DNA of 64,000 nt from a virus. Made by a program: the position numbers and the translations under genes. The stretch is from the IMG/VR virus record IMGVR_UViG_3300036766_002181, positions 180,716 to 244,715 of that record; one strand, 5' to 3'. Positions 1 to 7,350 of the stretch are shown here, one piece after another; positions within the stretch are counted from its first letter, which is position 1, and each line of letters opens with the position of its first letter. The notes below the pieces were generated by a model. The model was not told where the DNA came from, ran no database searches, and was given only the letters and a program-made list of their open reading frames with translations.

Positions 1-627
1 TATCTGATCGCAATTCGCAACAACCTAACCGGCCAGGAATATGACATTAATAGCCCAGAGGGAAGGCTTGAAGGCATTCCTCTTTGTGAAAGTTATTCTC
101 TTGGCAGCCTAAAAGAAATGCTGGACTTCGTTGCCAATCGCAGCCCTTCTGAATATGAGGGAATTGTTGCAATGGATTATCAGTTTAATAGAGTTAAGGT
201 GAAAAATGCCGGTTACCTTGCCCTGTCTCGCATTAAGGAATCGGCCATTCGATCCCCCCGTGCCTTGCTTGAACTTTGCCTTCTGGAGCGTCTAGACGAC
301 GCTCTGCCGCTCTTGCCTGCGCACCTGGTAGCAGAGGCAGGGTTGGTCAAGGAACGTCTAGGATCGTTTATAAATAATTCGAATAAGCTATATTCAGAAT
401 GCTTGGAAACGGCCAAGAATAATTCGCCTGATAAAAAGGATGAAAGGGAATGTCGAAAGCAGATGGCCCTGGCGATTCAGGCAACTGCCGGGGCCTGGAT
501 GCCATATATGATGGCCCTTTATCTTAGGAGGGTTTCTTCCTTTGAAGAATTCATGAATTCGCATAAAAGCGATCGTGGAGAATATAACGATAGCATTCTT
601 GACACTTTAATGAGATTAATTTCATAA
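1..627 (+). CDS. RNA ligase, C-terminal part (gene starts before the window)
   Basis: The frame is open from base 1, so the start lies upstream; 208 codons are visible. EGIVA (visible residues 53-57) matches nucleotidyltransferase motif IV and VKVKN (65-69) matches motif V, followed by a leucine-rich helical C-terminal domain, as in T4 Rnl1-type RNA ligases. Such enzymes seal RNA ends through an adenylated lysine and in T4 repair host-cleaved tRNA. A kinase-like P-loop protein at 6385-6825 could act with it. The catalytic KxDG motif lies outside the window, so activity cannot be judged, and a DNA-ligase-like relative is not fully excluded. Confidence 0.72.
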   Translation, partial: YLIAIRNNLTGQEYDINSPEGRLEGIPLCESYSLGSLKEMLDFVANRSPSEYEGIVAMDYQFNRVKVKNAGYLALSRIKESAIRSPRALLELCLLERLDDALPLLPAHLVAEAGLVKERLGSFINNSNKLYSECLETAKNNSPDKKDERECRKQMALAIQATAGAWMPYMMALYLRRVSSFEEFMNSHKSDRGEYNDSILDTLMRLIS

Positions 628-633
628 ATTTAT

Positions 634-888
634 ATGGGCATTTATATCAGGCTTATTTCTGGAAATCTATATAGGGTTACACTAAGTCCCGAATTTGATG
701 GCTATGCTGCCTTTCATCAGGTTCTTAATAGAGAACCATTTAGGCTTGGCAAAATGCTTAAAATTTGCGATGGACAAATCGCATTGTACTTGGAAAGAAA
801 CTATTTTCTAATTCACGGGCAAATAGTGATTCCTGCTGTTTTTGTTATGCAAAGTAATCCATTTGTACTAGTGGAAGAAAGTGATTGA
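634..888 (+). CDS. PGxLY-family small protein
   Basis: An 84-residue member. SGNLYRV is at residues 9-15, IALYLER forms the central strand, and FLIHGQIVI the C-terminal strand pair. It begins two codons after the RNA ligase stop in the same frame, and is followed in the same frame by two further copies, which suggests tandem duplication. Function unknown. Confidence 0.8.
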   Translation: MGIYIRLISGNLYRVTLSPEFDGYAAFHQVLNREPFRLGKMLKICDGQIALYLERNYFLIHGQIVIPAVFVMQSNPFVLVEESD

Positions 889-894
889 GCCGAT

Positions 895-1155
895 ATGGTG
901 CCATCCCATGCCAAGACATTTATAGAAGGACAATTATATAGAATTGTCGATCACGACGCCAGCCGTGCATGGTTCCATAAAATTATTTCAAACAAACCAT
1001 TGAAAACGAAAATGCTAGAAACCCCTTTGCCTGTTGGCTCCATAGCAATGTGCATTAATGCAAGGACGTTTATATTTTTAGTAAATGGGATCAGGGCAAT
1101 TCCTTCAAAGGGTACTTCGGCATCAGGGCTTCTTCTTCCAATAGAAGAGGATTAA
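895..1155 (+). CDS. PGxLY-family small protein
   Basis: An 86-residue member with EGQLYRI near residue 10, SIAMCI as the central strand and FLVNGIRAIPS at the C-terminal strand pair. It is the closest relative of the next copy (shared HKIIS, KPL, GIR.IPS and PIE), so the two arose by recent duplication. Confidence 0.8.
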   Translation: MVPSHAKTFIEGQLYRIVDHDASRAWFHKIISNKPLKTKMLETPLPVGSIAMCINARTFIFLVNGIRAIPSKGTSASGLLLPIEED

Positions 1156-1416
1156 AGGAACAACAGCGTTGGTTTTATTAATGGAGAACTTTATCGATTG
1201 AATTCAAACGAAGATGCCGGGTTTGGCTTTCTTCATAAAATTATTTCAGACAAGCCCCTGAATACCGCAATGTTTAGTTTGGGAACGGGAGGAATCCTAT
1301 TTTGTATTGACTCAAAAAGGCATATATTTTTATATAAAGGGATTAGAGTTATTCCCTCTGTCGGAACCATACAGCGGGGACTTATTAATCCAATAGAAAA
1401 AGAAGAAGAGAAATAA
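1156..1416 (+). pseudogene. PGxLY-family copy with lost start codon
   Basis: After the TAA at 1153-1155 the same frame continues as AGG AAC AAC AGC and gives a full family protein: NGELYRL, GILFCI and FLYKGIRVIPS. No ATG, GTG or TTG lies upstream of the motif. The TTG at 1198 is downstream of it, and the ATG at 1181 is out of frame and stops after six codons. AGG at 1156 is one base from ATG, and MNN is a usual family start, so the start codon has probably mutated. A rare ATT start (1177) or reading through the TAA are alternatives. Confidence 0.65.
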
Positions 1417-1429
1417 AAAGAATCATTCT

Positions 1430-2629
1430 TTACCAGGGAAGATCGTCAGGATCCACGAATCCGCCAATGTCCCGAATTCGGTTATTGCCGTCTTCATAAT
1501 CCTTGTGTCTTTGGAGATCCTTAACAAAGGTTTCGTCCTCAAACCAGTCTGCCGGTATTTCATTTTCATCCTCTAGATCAAAATCCTTTAGGGCCTCTGC
1601 TTCACTCTCTTCATCGCCAGGATAGACTTCTTCTCCCTTGTCTCCTTCTAGCGGGAAATCTTCAATGCCCTCTTCTCCGTCTTCTTGCGAGGAAGAAACA
1701 TCACTAGCGTCATCATCAAAAGAAATATCCATACCGGATTCCATTGCCGGATCTTCTTCATATTCAGGACCACCACCAGGCATCTTAGCCCGAGGCATTT
1801 TAACTCTGGCACCAGTACCCTGACGATTAGGGCCCTCGTTTGTTGTGTTGCTCATTTCTTCATTAACTCCTTCTTCTGATTCTTGGTGTTTTTTTGTTGT
1901 TGTTGTTGTTGTTGTGGGAATTTCTTTTATGTCAACTCTTCTTGTTCCATAAATTAGCCATCCACGCAGATCAGAAACCTGATCAAGAGCGGCCGTTAGG
2001 GCATCGTCTTCGCTATAAACATCATCTACTGTAACGGTTTCATTCTTTGGTAGACCAAGCTTTTTTGGATCCTGATGGCCCTCGTCTGTTTCCGTATCCC
2101 ACTCAATGCCTCTAAGTGTAACCTTAAATGATTTTCTTTCTTGATTATGTCTTTCGAAGGAAGCCTCTGATTCGGCCGTCCCCAATGATGGACTTGTGGC
2201 AGGATCAAAATCTTCTTTTACCAAATGATTCTTTCTAAATGTTTTTTCTTGGCCCTGTTGTCTGTCTTTATCATCAAAGTCTTCCCATTCCTTGTTTAGT
2301 TCAGACTTCTCTTTATTTGAGGCATTCTCCATATCCCACTTGGCTATATCAGGCCCACCATGACCTGTCAAGGAGGCTTTTTTGTCTTTGCCTTCTTTGC
2401 TTAGACCGCCTGTCGTTCCAGGAGCCGAGGAAGAACCTGGCTTAACATTCTCTGTTTGCATATCAAACAGCATTTTATCATCGTCGTCCTTTTTATCATC
2501 TTTATCTTTATTGGCATCTGCCTCTTTGCAGGTGCAGGGTTCTGATTCATGAATGGCACAAAAGGCCTTATCTTCTGTCTTCAGGGCAAAAACTTCTTTT
2601 AAAGACAGATTGTTATTCTTTTTTATCAT
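1430..2629 (-). CDS. acidic low-complexity protein, probably virion-associated
   Basis: A 399-residue, very acidic protein dominated by D, E, K and S. It starts with a basic/hydrophobic segment (LSLKEVFALK) like other proteins of this operon and 57298-57609. A more ordered stretch around residues 165-235 (VTLRGIEWD ... LRGWLIYGTRRVDI) may be a small fold. A run of seven threonines is encoded by a (GTT)n-type microsatellite near 1891-1915. Acidic, disordered proteins with short N-terminal tags are common as phage scaffold or core proteins, but I recognise no specific family. Confidence 0.7.
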   Translation of the reverse strand: MIKKNNNLSLKEVFALKTEDKAFCAIHESEPCTCKEADANKDKDDKKDDDDKMLFDMQTENVKPGSSSAPGTTGGLSKEGKDKKASLTGHGGPDIAKWDMENASNKEKSELNKEWEDFDDKDRQQGQEKTFRKNHLVKEDFDPATSPSLGTAESEASFERHNQERKSFKVTLRGIEWDTETDEGHQDPKKLGLPKNETVTVDDVYSEDDALTAALDQVSDLRGWLIYGTRRVDIKEIPTTTTTTTKKHQESEEGVNEEMSNTTNEGPNRQGTGARVKMPRAKMPGGGPEYEEDPAMESGMDISFDDDASDVSSSQEDGEEGIEDFPLEGDKGEEVYPGDEESEAEALKDFDLEDENEIPADWFEDETFVKDLQRHKDYEDGNNRIRDIGGFVDPDDLPW

Positions 2630-2634
2630 ATTGG

Positions 2635-2943
2635 TTATTTGCTCTTGGTATTTCTTGGCAGGGTAGCAAATCTACCCACGGCATCAACAACAGACTTTAT
2701 AATGCCCCTTTTCATTTCCTCGGCAATCTCAAAATATCTCTTTTGAAGGGCCGGCTGAAGCTTATCAGGCTCAACAAGGCCTAGTGCCTTTGTTATTTCT
2801 CGCTCAAATTCCATGCTTGCATGCTGAGCCGAATGAACAATTTGTCTTTTTGCAGAAAAGTCGGTGCTTTCATTAAGAGCCAATTTTGCCTTAACCGCCT
2901 CGTCAATTAACTTTTGAAGTTCTTTTTTTGTTATTTTAACCAT
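2635..2943 (-). CDS. small helical protein with KITKKELQKLI tag
   Basis: A 102-residue protein that begins VKITKKELQKLIDEA, a tag repeated almost exactly in the proteins at 43324 and 43599. The rest is predicted alpha-helical (FEREITKALGL, KRGIIKSVVDAVGRF). It sits five bases upstream of the acidic protein gene and is read leftward with it. The tag resembles N-terminal peptides on phage virion proteins; function not known. Confidence 0.7.
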   Translation of the reverse strand: MVKITKKELQKLIDEAVKAKLALNESTDFSAKRQIVHSAQHASMEFEREITKALGLVEPDKLQPALQKRYFEIAEEMKRGIIKSVVDAVGRFATLPRNTKSK

Positions 2944-2983
2944 AGTATATTCAATAAATAGACGGGATTTATGTCTTTTTCTT

Positions 2984-3691
2984 TTATCTTTCTCTTATAA
3001 ACAAAAGAAGTTTTCTGGCCACGGTCTTTAATATAGGATTTTCCGTATCCCATAAATATTGAATAATTGGGGCCGCATCCTCTACATTCCCAAAATTCCT
3101 TTGGATAGAGGCCTTTACGGCATTTAAGACTACCTGATCATCATTGGTCGTGTCAAGCATGCCAGAGGCCATATCAACCGTAGACTGAATCGGGTCGGTA
3201 GGCAAGGCAATGTCTTCTGGTTTTTTTGATGATTTTTTTGCGTCATCAGATGAATCTTTTTCTTTTGGTGCCTTATCCTTTTTGTCACTTCCACCGCCGC
3301 CGCCTAGGCCACCACCGCCAAAACTAAAGCCACCGCCGCTGCTTGAGCCTCCACCCAGAGGCTCGGCCTCAGAAGAATCTTTGTCATCCCCCGTGTCATC
3401 CTTTTCACCACCATCAGAAGGCCCGCCACTACCAAGATCCAGACCTTCGCCCTTGTCGTTGCCGCCATTCTCGGCATCAGATTCTTTTCCTGACTCATCA
3501 GAACCTACCTTGTCTTCTTCTGAGGTATCATCATCTTTTTCTTTTTTGTCGCCACCTTCTCCTCCCCCGTCATCAATCAGGGAATCAAGGCCGTCAAGAT
3601 CTGATGAAGGTTCTGCTTCTGTGAGCAATATAGAGAATTCCTCATTAACGACATTTTCAACAATTCGCTTTAAACTGATTTTTTTTGTCAT
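2984..3691 (-). CDS. Gly/Ser/Asp-rich acidic protein, probably virion-associated
   Basis: I start it at the ATG at 3691 (MTKKISLKRIVENVV), which gives the usual tag; a longer upstream reading lacks it. Of 235 residues, the first 30 carry the tag, roughly 35-150 are D/E/G/S-rich linker with a GGGG run, and the last 80 look folded (QSTVDMASGMLDTT ... APIIQYLW ... VARKLLLFIRER). First gene of the leftward operon. Possible scaffold or core component. Confidence 0.68.
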   Translation of the reverse strand: MTKKISLKRIVENVVNEEFSILLTEAEPSSDLDGLDSLIDDGGGEGGDKKEKDDDTSEEDKVGSDESGKESDAENGGNDKGEGLDLGSGGPSDGGEKDDTGDDKDSSEAEPLGGGSSSGGGFSFGGGGLGGGGGSDKKDKAPKEKDSSDDAKKSSKKPEDIALPTDPIQSTVDMASGMLDTTNDDQVVLNAVKASIQRNFGNVEDAAPIIQYLWDTENPILKTVARKLLLFIRER

Positions 3692-3716
3692 ATAATATAA
3701 GAAACTAACCTTAAAT

Positions 3717-3965
3717 ATGGAAAACAATATGTTAAAATCCGCTGAAGATCAAAATGATGGTTTAAATACTTTGCTTAAGGCCCTTGCAGAAAACAGGAAA
3801 GAAAGCACAGAACAAAGGATGGCAAAAATAGAACAAAAGATTGATGAAATAGCAAAGATCTTATCAGTCTTATTTAAACCTGCTGTCGGAATGTCGAAGC
3901 CATCAAACAAGAAACGTAGGAGCAAACAAAAAAAGAAAAGGCCCCTTTCTATTCTAAAAGGATGA
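3717..3965 (+). CDS. small coiled-coil basic-tail protein
   Basis: 82 residues: a heptad-like helix (LLKALAENRKESTEQRMAKI and onward through IDEIAKILSVLF) followed by a lysine/arginine tail. It is transcribed divergently from the acidic operon with only 25 bases between starts; TATAAT at 3691-3696 may serve it. Function unknown. Confidence 0.6.
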   Translation: MENNMLKSAEDQNDGLNTLLKALAENRKESTEQRMAKIEQKIDEIAKILSVLFKPAVGMSKPSNKKRRSKQKKKRPLSILKG

Positions 3966-3968
3966 ATA

Positions 3969-4394
3969 ATGACTCTTTTGCAATTTAAAAAATCTTCTTT
4001 AGGGCTTGCCTTCTCAGAAGCAAGACTGCAAGAAAGAGAAGAATATCTAAATTTAAAACCATTTAAAAACCAGGTTTATAAAGATTTGCATACTGCATAT
4101 CGAGGAATGGATCTTCCGGGACTTATTTATATGGGTCCAGATCTTGGTACGAACACTTTATATAAAAAACTTGTTTTATTTCATTTAGAAACCAAGATAA
4201 TAGGCCATCCAGACTATAGAGTAACGCAAGAAACCTATTATAAGGTTATGGTGTCTGACTTTTCTAACAAATCGAGTTTCAGGTTTTTTTGGGTAAATGA
4301 AAAATCTGTGGAACCATTTAATGGAGTAGTAGATAAGCATAGGGATCTTTGTAAGACGCTACTAAAAAAATATAAAAAACAAAAACCAACATGA
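3969..4394 (+). CDS. hypothetical protein
   Basis: A 141-residue basic protein without a recognised domain. It contains DLPGLIYMG near residue 48 and FRFFWVNEKSVEPF near residue 103, a layout faintly like the PGxLY proteins, but not enough to place it there. Its stop overlaps the ATG of the deformylase gene (ATGA), so the two are probably translationally coupled. Confidence 0.6.
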   Translation: MTLLQFKKSSLGLAFSEARLQEREEYLNLKPFKNQVYKDLHTAYRGMDLPGLIYMGPDLGTNTLYKKLVLFHLETKIIGHPDYRVTQETYYKVMVSDFSNKSSFRFFWVNEKSVEPFNGVVDKHRDLCKTLLKKYKKQKPT

Positions 4395-4990
4395 AAAAAT
4401 CAGCAAAAAATGTTGACGATATTCTTAAGTTTGATTTTAGAAAAATTCCAGAAGACACAAGGCTTGTTCATGCCATTGACTATAAACAAATAAATGGCAC
4501 GGCCCTTGATGTGGATTTTGTTTCAAATCCCAATGAAGCCTTTGAAGCGATGAAGGCCCTGGCCTGGAAAATGATAAAGACTTGCGATGTAGACGGCGGG
4601 GTTGGATTCGCCCTGCCCCAATATGGAATATCAAAAAAGGCCTTTGTTATGGTTGGCTTTGATGATCCCTTCTATTGGCAATTCAATGGATCCTTTACAC
4701 TTATTATGAATCCAACATTAAAACCAGTGGAGGGAACAGAAATAGTTACAGATATAGAGGGATGCCTCTCTGTTCCCGGAAAACAGTTGCCAATATCCAG
4801 GCCCAGAGAAATTAATGTTTCTTATTTCTCTTTTGATGAAAGTGGCAATGTAAAGAACTATGTAGATAGACTTACAGGTTATCCCTCAAGGATATTCCAG
4901 CACGAAAATCAACATCTTTTTGGAGGCAACATTGTTGATCTTCATGAAAGACAGAATGCTGGAAAAAGACAAAAGAAAAGAACAAGATAA
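4391..4990 (+). CDS. def: peptide deformylase
   Basis: 199 residues with all three deformylase motifs: GVGFALPQ (70-77), EGCLS (123-127, metal-ligand Cys) and QHENQH (170-175, the HExxH metal site). The enzyme removes formyl groups from nascent N-terminal methionine. Phage versions are known, particularly in marine phages, and are thought to act on the surge of newly made proteins. The sequence has an extra N-terminal segment (about 1-40) and a lysine/arginine tail. The start overlaps the previous stop. Confidence 0.9.
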   Translation: MKKSAKNVDDILKFDFRKIPEDTRLVHAIDYKQINGTALDVDFVSNPNEAFEAMKALAWKMIKTCDVDGGVGFALPQYGISKKAFVMVGFDDPFYWQFNGSFTLIMNPTLKPVEGTEIVTDIEGCLSVPGKQLPISRPREINVSYFSFDESGNVKNYVDRLTGYPSRIFQHENQHLFGGNIVDLHERQNAGKRQKKRTR

Positions 4991-4993
4991 GGG

Positions 4994-5419
4994 TTACTTG
5001 ACTTCTATTTCTGTCACGCTGCTTGGCTGCTCTGCTGGCTTGGCAATTTCTGCCGTTACTGTTAAAATGCCATTTTTGCAGGTTGCCTCAAGAGAGGTTT
5101 CCTCAATTTTATAAGGAACAAAAAGCTTGTAGGAATGTCGTGCGGTTGCCTTTTCGTCTTTTGGTATAACCGCCAGTATCCTACTTTTTGACCAGTAGCT
5201 TACCGACAGGTCTTCTTTTGCATGTCCCGGAACTTCAAAGGTTGCAATCATTCTATTGTCCTTAAGTTCCAATTGCTTTGTGTTTGATCTAATTTCAGCA
5301 TATGTCCATTCAAGAGGAGATAGGCGATCCATTGGTGATATTGACACGTTCCAAATCGGTGCAAATAGTCCATCGAAAAAGCCTTCAAAAAGAGATTGAC
5401 CATGATTTTTTGATTTCAT
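4994..5419 (-). CDS. Hsp20/alpha-crystallin small heat-shock protein
   Basis: 141 residues. The alpha-crystallin domain covers about 45-125: FEVPGHAKEDL (61-71) and NGILTV (116-121) match the family's conserved strands. The N-terminal arm is short. The ATG is preceded by AAAGGA, a good ribosome site, and by a likely promoter at 5458-5485. It converges on the deformylase gene with three bases between. ATP-independent holdase chaperones occur in T4-like phages, possibly for virion assembly. Confidence 0.9.
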   Translation of the reverse strand: MKSKNHGQSLFEGFFDGLFAPIWNVSISPMDRLSPLEWTYAEIRSNTKQLELKDNRMIATFEVPGHAKEDLSVSYWSKSRILAVIPKDEKATARHSYKLFVPYKIEETSLEATCKNGILTVTAEIAKPAEQPSSVTEIEVK

Positions 5420-5457
5420 TGTTATATTTCCTTTATTGTTAAATTAAGAATAAGAAT

Positions 5458-5485
5458 AATTTAAATCTGATATTTTTCTTGTCAA
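5458..5485 (-). promoter_or_regulatory. promoter for the Hsp20 gene
   Basis: Read on the minus strand: TTGACA at 5485-5480, a 16-base spacer, and TAAATT at 5463-5458. It overlaps the last codons of the upstream PGxLY gene. Confidence 0.45.
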
Positions 5486-5821
5486 GAGGACATATTAAAC
5501 GGTTCTAAGGCATTTGAAAAATCTATTGAGGCAATTACAATTTTTCCTCTATATAAAAAAGTACAAACCTTAACATGCATTAGAATCTCACCGGCCGGAA
5601 CAGTGATGAGGTCATTAAAAATTCCTCGCCATGCTCTTCGATGATCACTCGTGGGGCATGGTTGGGACACTATTCTTGTTCCCAAGGGAAATACGGGTTC
5701 AGGGGTCTTTATTATATAGGTTACCTGGCACCAAGTCATAACCAGAAATTCTTTTGAAAAACTCTTCATAAGACTCTTCTAAATCAAGCCATTGAGAATC
5801 TGAAAACTTCTTTTTATTCAT
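5482..5821 (-). pseudogene. PGxLY-family copy with single-base frameshift
   Basis: From the ATG at 5821 the frame encodes MNKKKFSDSQWLDLEESYEE then LVPGNLYNKDP and stops. A shift of one base at about 5724-5732 (tatataataaag) restores IKTPEP, ILMHVKV, FLYRGKIVI and ALEPF. The repaired protein aligns over its full length with the neighbour at 5814-6128 (EESYEEFF/KESYEEYF), which locates the lesion. Total length is 3n+1, consistent with one extra base. The start overlaps the previous stop (ATGAATAA). Confidence 0.75.
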
Positions 5822-6128
5822 AGCACAAGGGTTTTATATTTGGCAATAAACCAATTGATGGGACAGAGATCTTGCCCTGGTATAAAAATTGAGCATTGCC
5901 GATATACATTAAAATTCCACTACTAACAAATCGTATTGTTATTGGTCGAATCTCATTAAGAATATGCAACGCATAATCTTCATCATCAACCGCCGCCATT
6001 ATTTTATATAACTCGCCCTTAATCAATTTAAATGAAGAATACTTCTCAAAGTATTCTTCATAAGATTCTTTCTGTTTGTGCCAAGATGAATAGAGAAACG
6101 GATTAGCCTGTCTACTGAGCATACTCAT
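5814..6128 (-). CDS. PGxLY-family small protein
   Basis: 104 residues, with an N-terminal extension of about 35 residues that is shared with the frameshifted copy downstream (KESYEEYFEKY). The core follows as KGELYKI, ILMYI and FLYQGKISV. Its start overlaps the stop of the next gene upstream. Confidence 0.8.
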   Translation of the reverse strand: MSMLSRQANPFLYSSWHKQKESYEEYFEKYSSFKLIKGELYKIMAAVDDEDYALHILNEIRPITIRFVSSGILMYIGNAQFLYQGKISVPSIGLLPNIKPLCYE

Positions 6129-6385
6129 GTTACTTTAATCAACTGACTATCGTACTTGTAATTAAAAATAATTCTCTTTCCATCATAGAGAAAAACAGGT
6201 ATGCCAGACTTAATTTGAGGTATTTCAATATATTCTATAAACAAAATTGGCATCATTTGATTTTTCATATTAAAATGATGTAATAAGCGTGGCCCTTCGC
6301 CACTACCAGCAAGAATATTAAATTGTATACCAATTTCAGGAAGGCTTTGAAATTGATAAAGTTCGCCGGGAATAAATTTAATCAT
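6125..6385 (-). CDS. PGxLY-family small protein
   Basis: 86 residues: FIPGELYQF at 4-12, PILFIEYIEI centrally and PVFLYDGKRIIF near the C-terminus. It overlaps the kinase gene stop by one base, so it is the second gene of a tightly packed leftward operon. Confidence 0.82.
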   Translation of the reverse strand: MIKFIPGELYQFQSLPEIGIQFNILAGSGEGPRLLHHFNMKNQMMPILFIEYIEIPQIKSGIPVFLYDGKRIIFNYKYDSQLIKVT

Positions 6386-6825
6386 TATTCTGTTGAAACG
6401 ATTTGCTCTCCTGGATAGTCGGCAAATCTCTGTTGTATTTTTAATATGTTCTTTAGCGGTACGCCATGAAGATTTCTTGTGGCAGAAGTTTCAGGCGACA
6501 CTTGAAGTCGAACAACCTCAACCTCATAATCATTTGCCTGGGCAAGTTGAATATATGGCTGAAATTCTTTTAGCATAGTGTTTGTGCAATCCACAACAAT
6601 AAGAGGCTCTTTTGTTTTAATGGCCTGCTCAAATTTTCTTCGACAGGCATTGTGAGCATGGCCAATTAATTCTGGCTTAAACTTATATTCGCCAGTTTGC
6701 TTGTTAACAAAGAAGTTGTCGGCAGAACAAACAATTGCGTCAGGAAAATGTTTTTGGGTATAGGTTGACTTGCCTGCGCCTGGAATCCCACGAAGGATGA
6801 CAATTCTCTTTTTCTCCTGGTCCAT
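6385..6825 (-). CDS. P-loop kinase, polynucleotide-kinase-like (AAA_33 type)
   Basis: 146 residues. Walker A GIPGAGKST (13-21), SADNFF (34-39, the SxDxxF motif typical of Pnkp/N4BP2-like kinases) and VVDCTNT (77-83) identify a small nucleic-acid or nucleotide kinase. T4 Pnk pairs kinase and phosphatase domains; only the kinase half is seen here. With the RNA ligase at the left edge it could form an RNA repair pair, which is inference from proximity. Confidence 0.8.
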   Translation of the reverse strand: MDQEKKRIVILRGIPGAGKSTYTQKHFPDAIVCSADNFFVNKQTGEYKFKPELIGHAHNACRRKFEQAIKTKEPLIVVDCTNTMLKEFQPYIQLAQANDYEVEVVRLQVSPETSATRNLHGVPLKNILKIQQRFADYPGEQIVSTE

Positions 6826-6853
6826 ACAGCCGCCAAATAATCCGGCTAGTTAA

Positions 6854-7071
6854 TCAGGAATGTTCTTCCTGCACAACCTTAAGAATATGTTCCTTGAGTC
6901 TTGGATGCACAAGCGGAATGTTGGTTGTTGTTTGGCAAAGAGCACCCCATAGCTCAAGGATTCTTTGTTATTGGTTGCTTCCTTGATAAAAGTAACAACC
7001 TGATCTGCCTCTTCCTGAGAAAGGGTTTGCTTCTTTCCGGCAAGCTCTAGCCATTCTTGATATGTTTTCAT
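6854..7071 (-). pseudogene. MKTYQEW-type small protein, frameshifted
   Basis: The ORF begins MKTYQEWLELAGKK, close to the capsid-targeting peptide of T4 internal proteins (MKTYQEFI.E). As written, translation drifts after NNKES into an unlikely tail. Restoring one base at about 6960 lets it continue as ELWGAL ... IPLVHPRLKEHILKVV and end at TGA 6854-6856, which looks far more protein-like. Length is 3n-1, consistent with one missing base. The uncorrected frame ends at 6850. Confidence 0.5.
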
Positions 7072-7110
7072 GTTTTGTTTTATTCTCCTATTTCATTATT
7101 GTTAGTTGTT

Positions 7111-7341
7111 TTAATCAATCCAAGCGTTTACAAGGGCATCTACCATTTGTGGCGGCTCTACCTCTGCAACTTCGCGCATATCGGTATAATCCTCAAAATC
7201 CAGACCGACAATTGCCACATTGCCATCCTTATTCTTTTCAAACTTATTCTTCAGCTTATGATCTGCGATTAGAGACGTATCCAACAGAAAGTGGTCGGTA
7301 TCACCTGATCCCTCAAAGGATTCTTTTACAGAAATAATCAT
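7111..7341 (-). CDS. hypothetical acidic protein
   Basis: 76 residues, no recognised domain (FLLDTSLIADHK, VAIVGLDFEDY). It lies ten bases downstream of the VWA-metallopeptidase gene and is probably in the same transcript. Confidence 0.6.
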   Translation of the reverse strand: MIISVKESFEGSGDTDHFLLDTSLIADHKLKNKFEKNKDGNVAIVGLDFEDYTDMREVAEVEPPQMVDALVNAWID

Positions 7342-7350
7342 ATTGACCTT

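Noticed and set aside
3210-3695. Long proline/serine ORF on the plus strand opposite the acidic protein
   Set aside because: It is the antisense shadow of the Gly/Ser/Asp-rich gene; composition follows from the complement.
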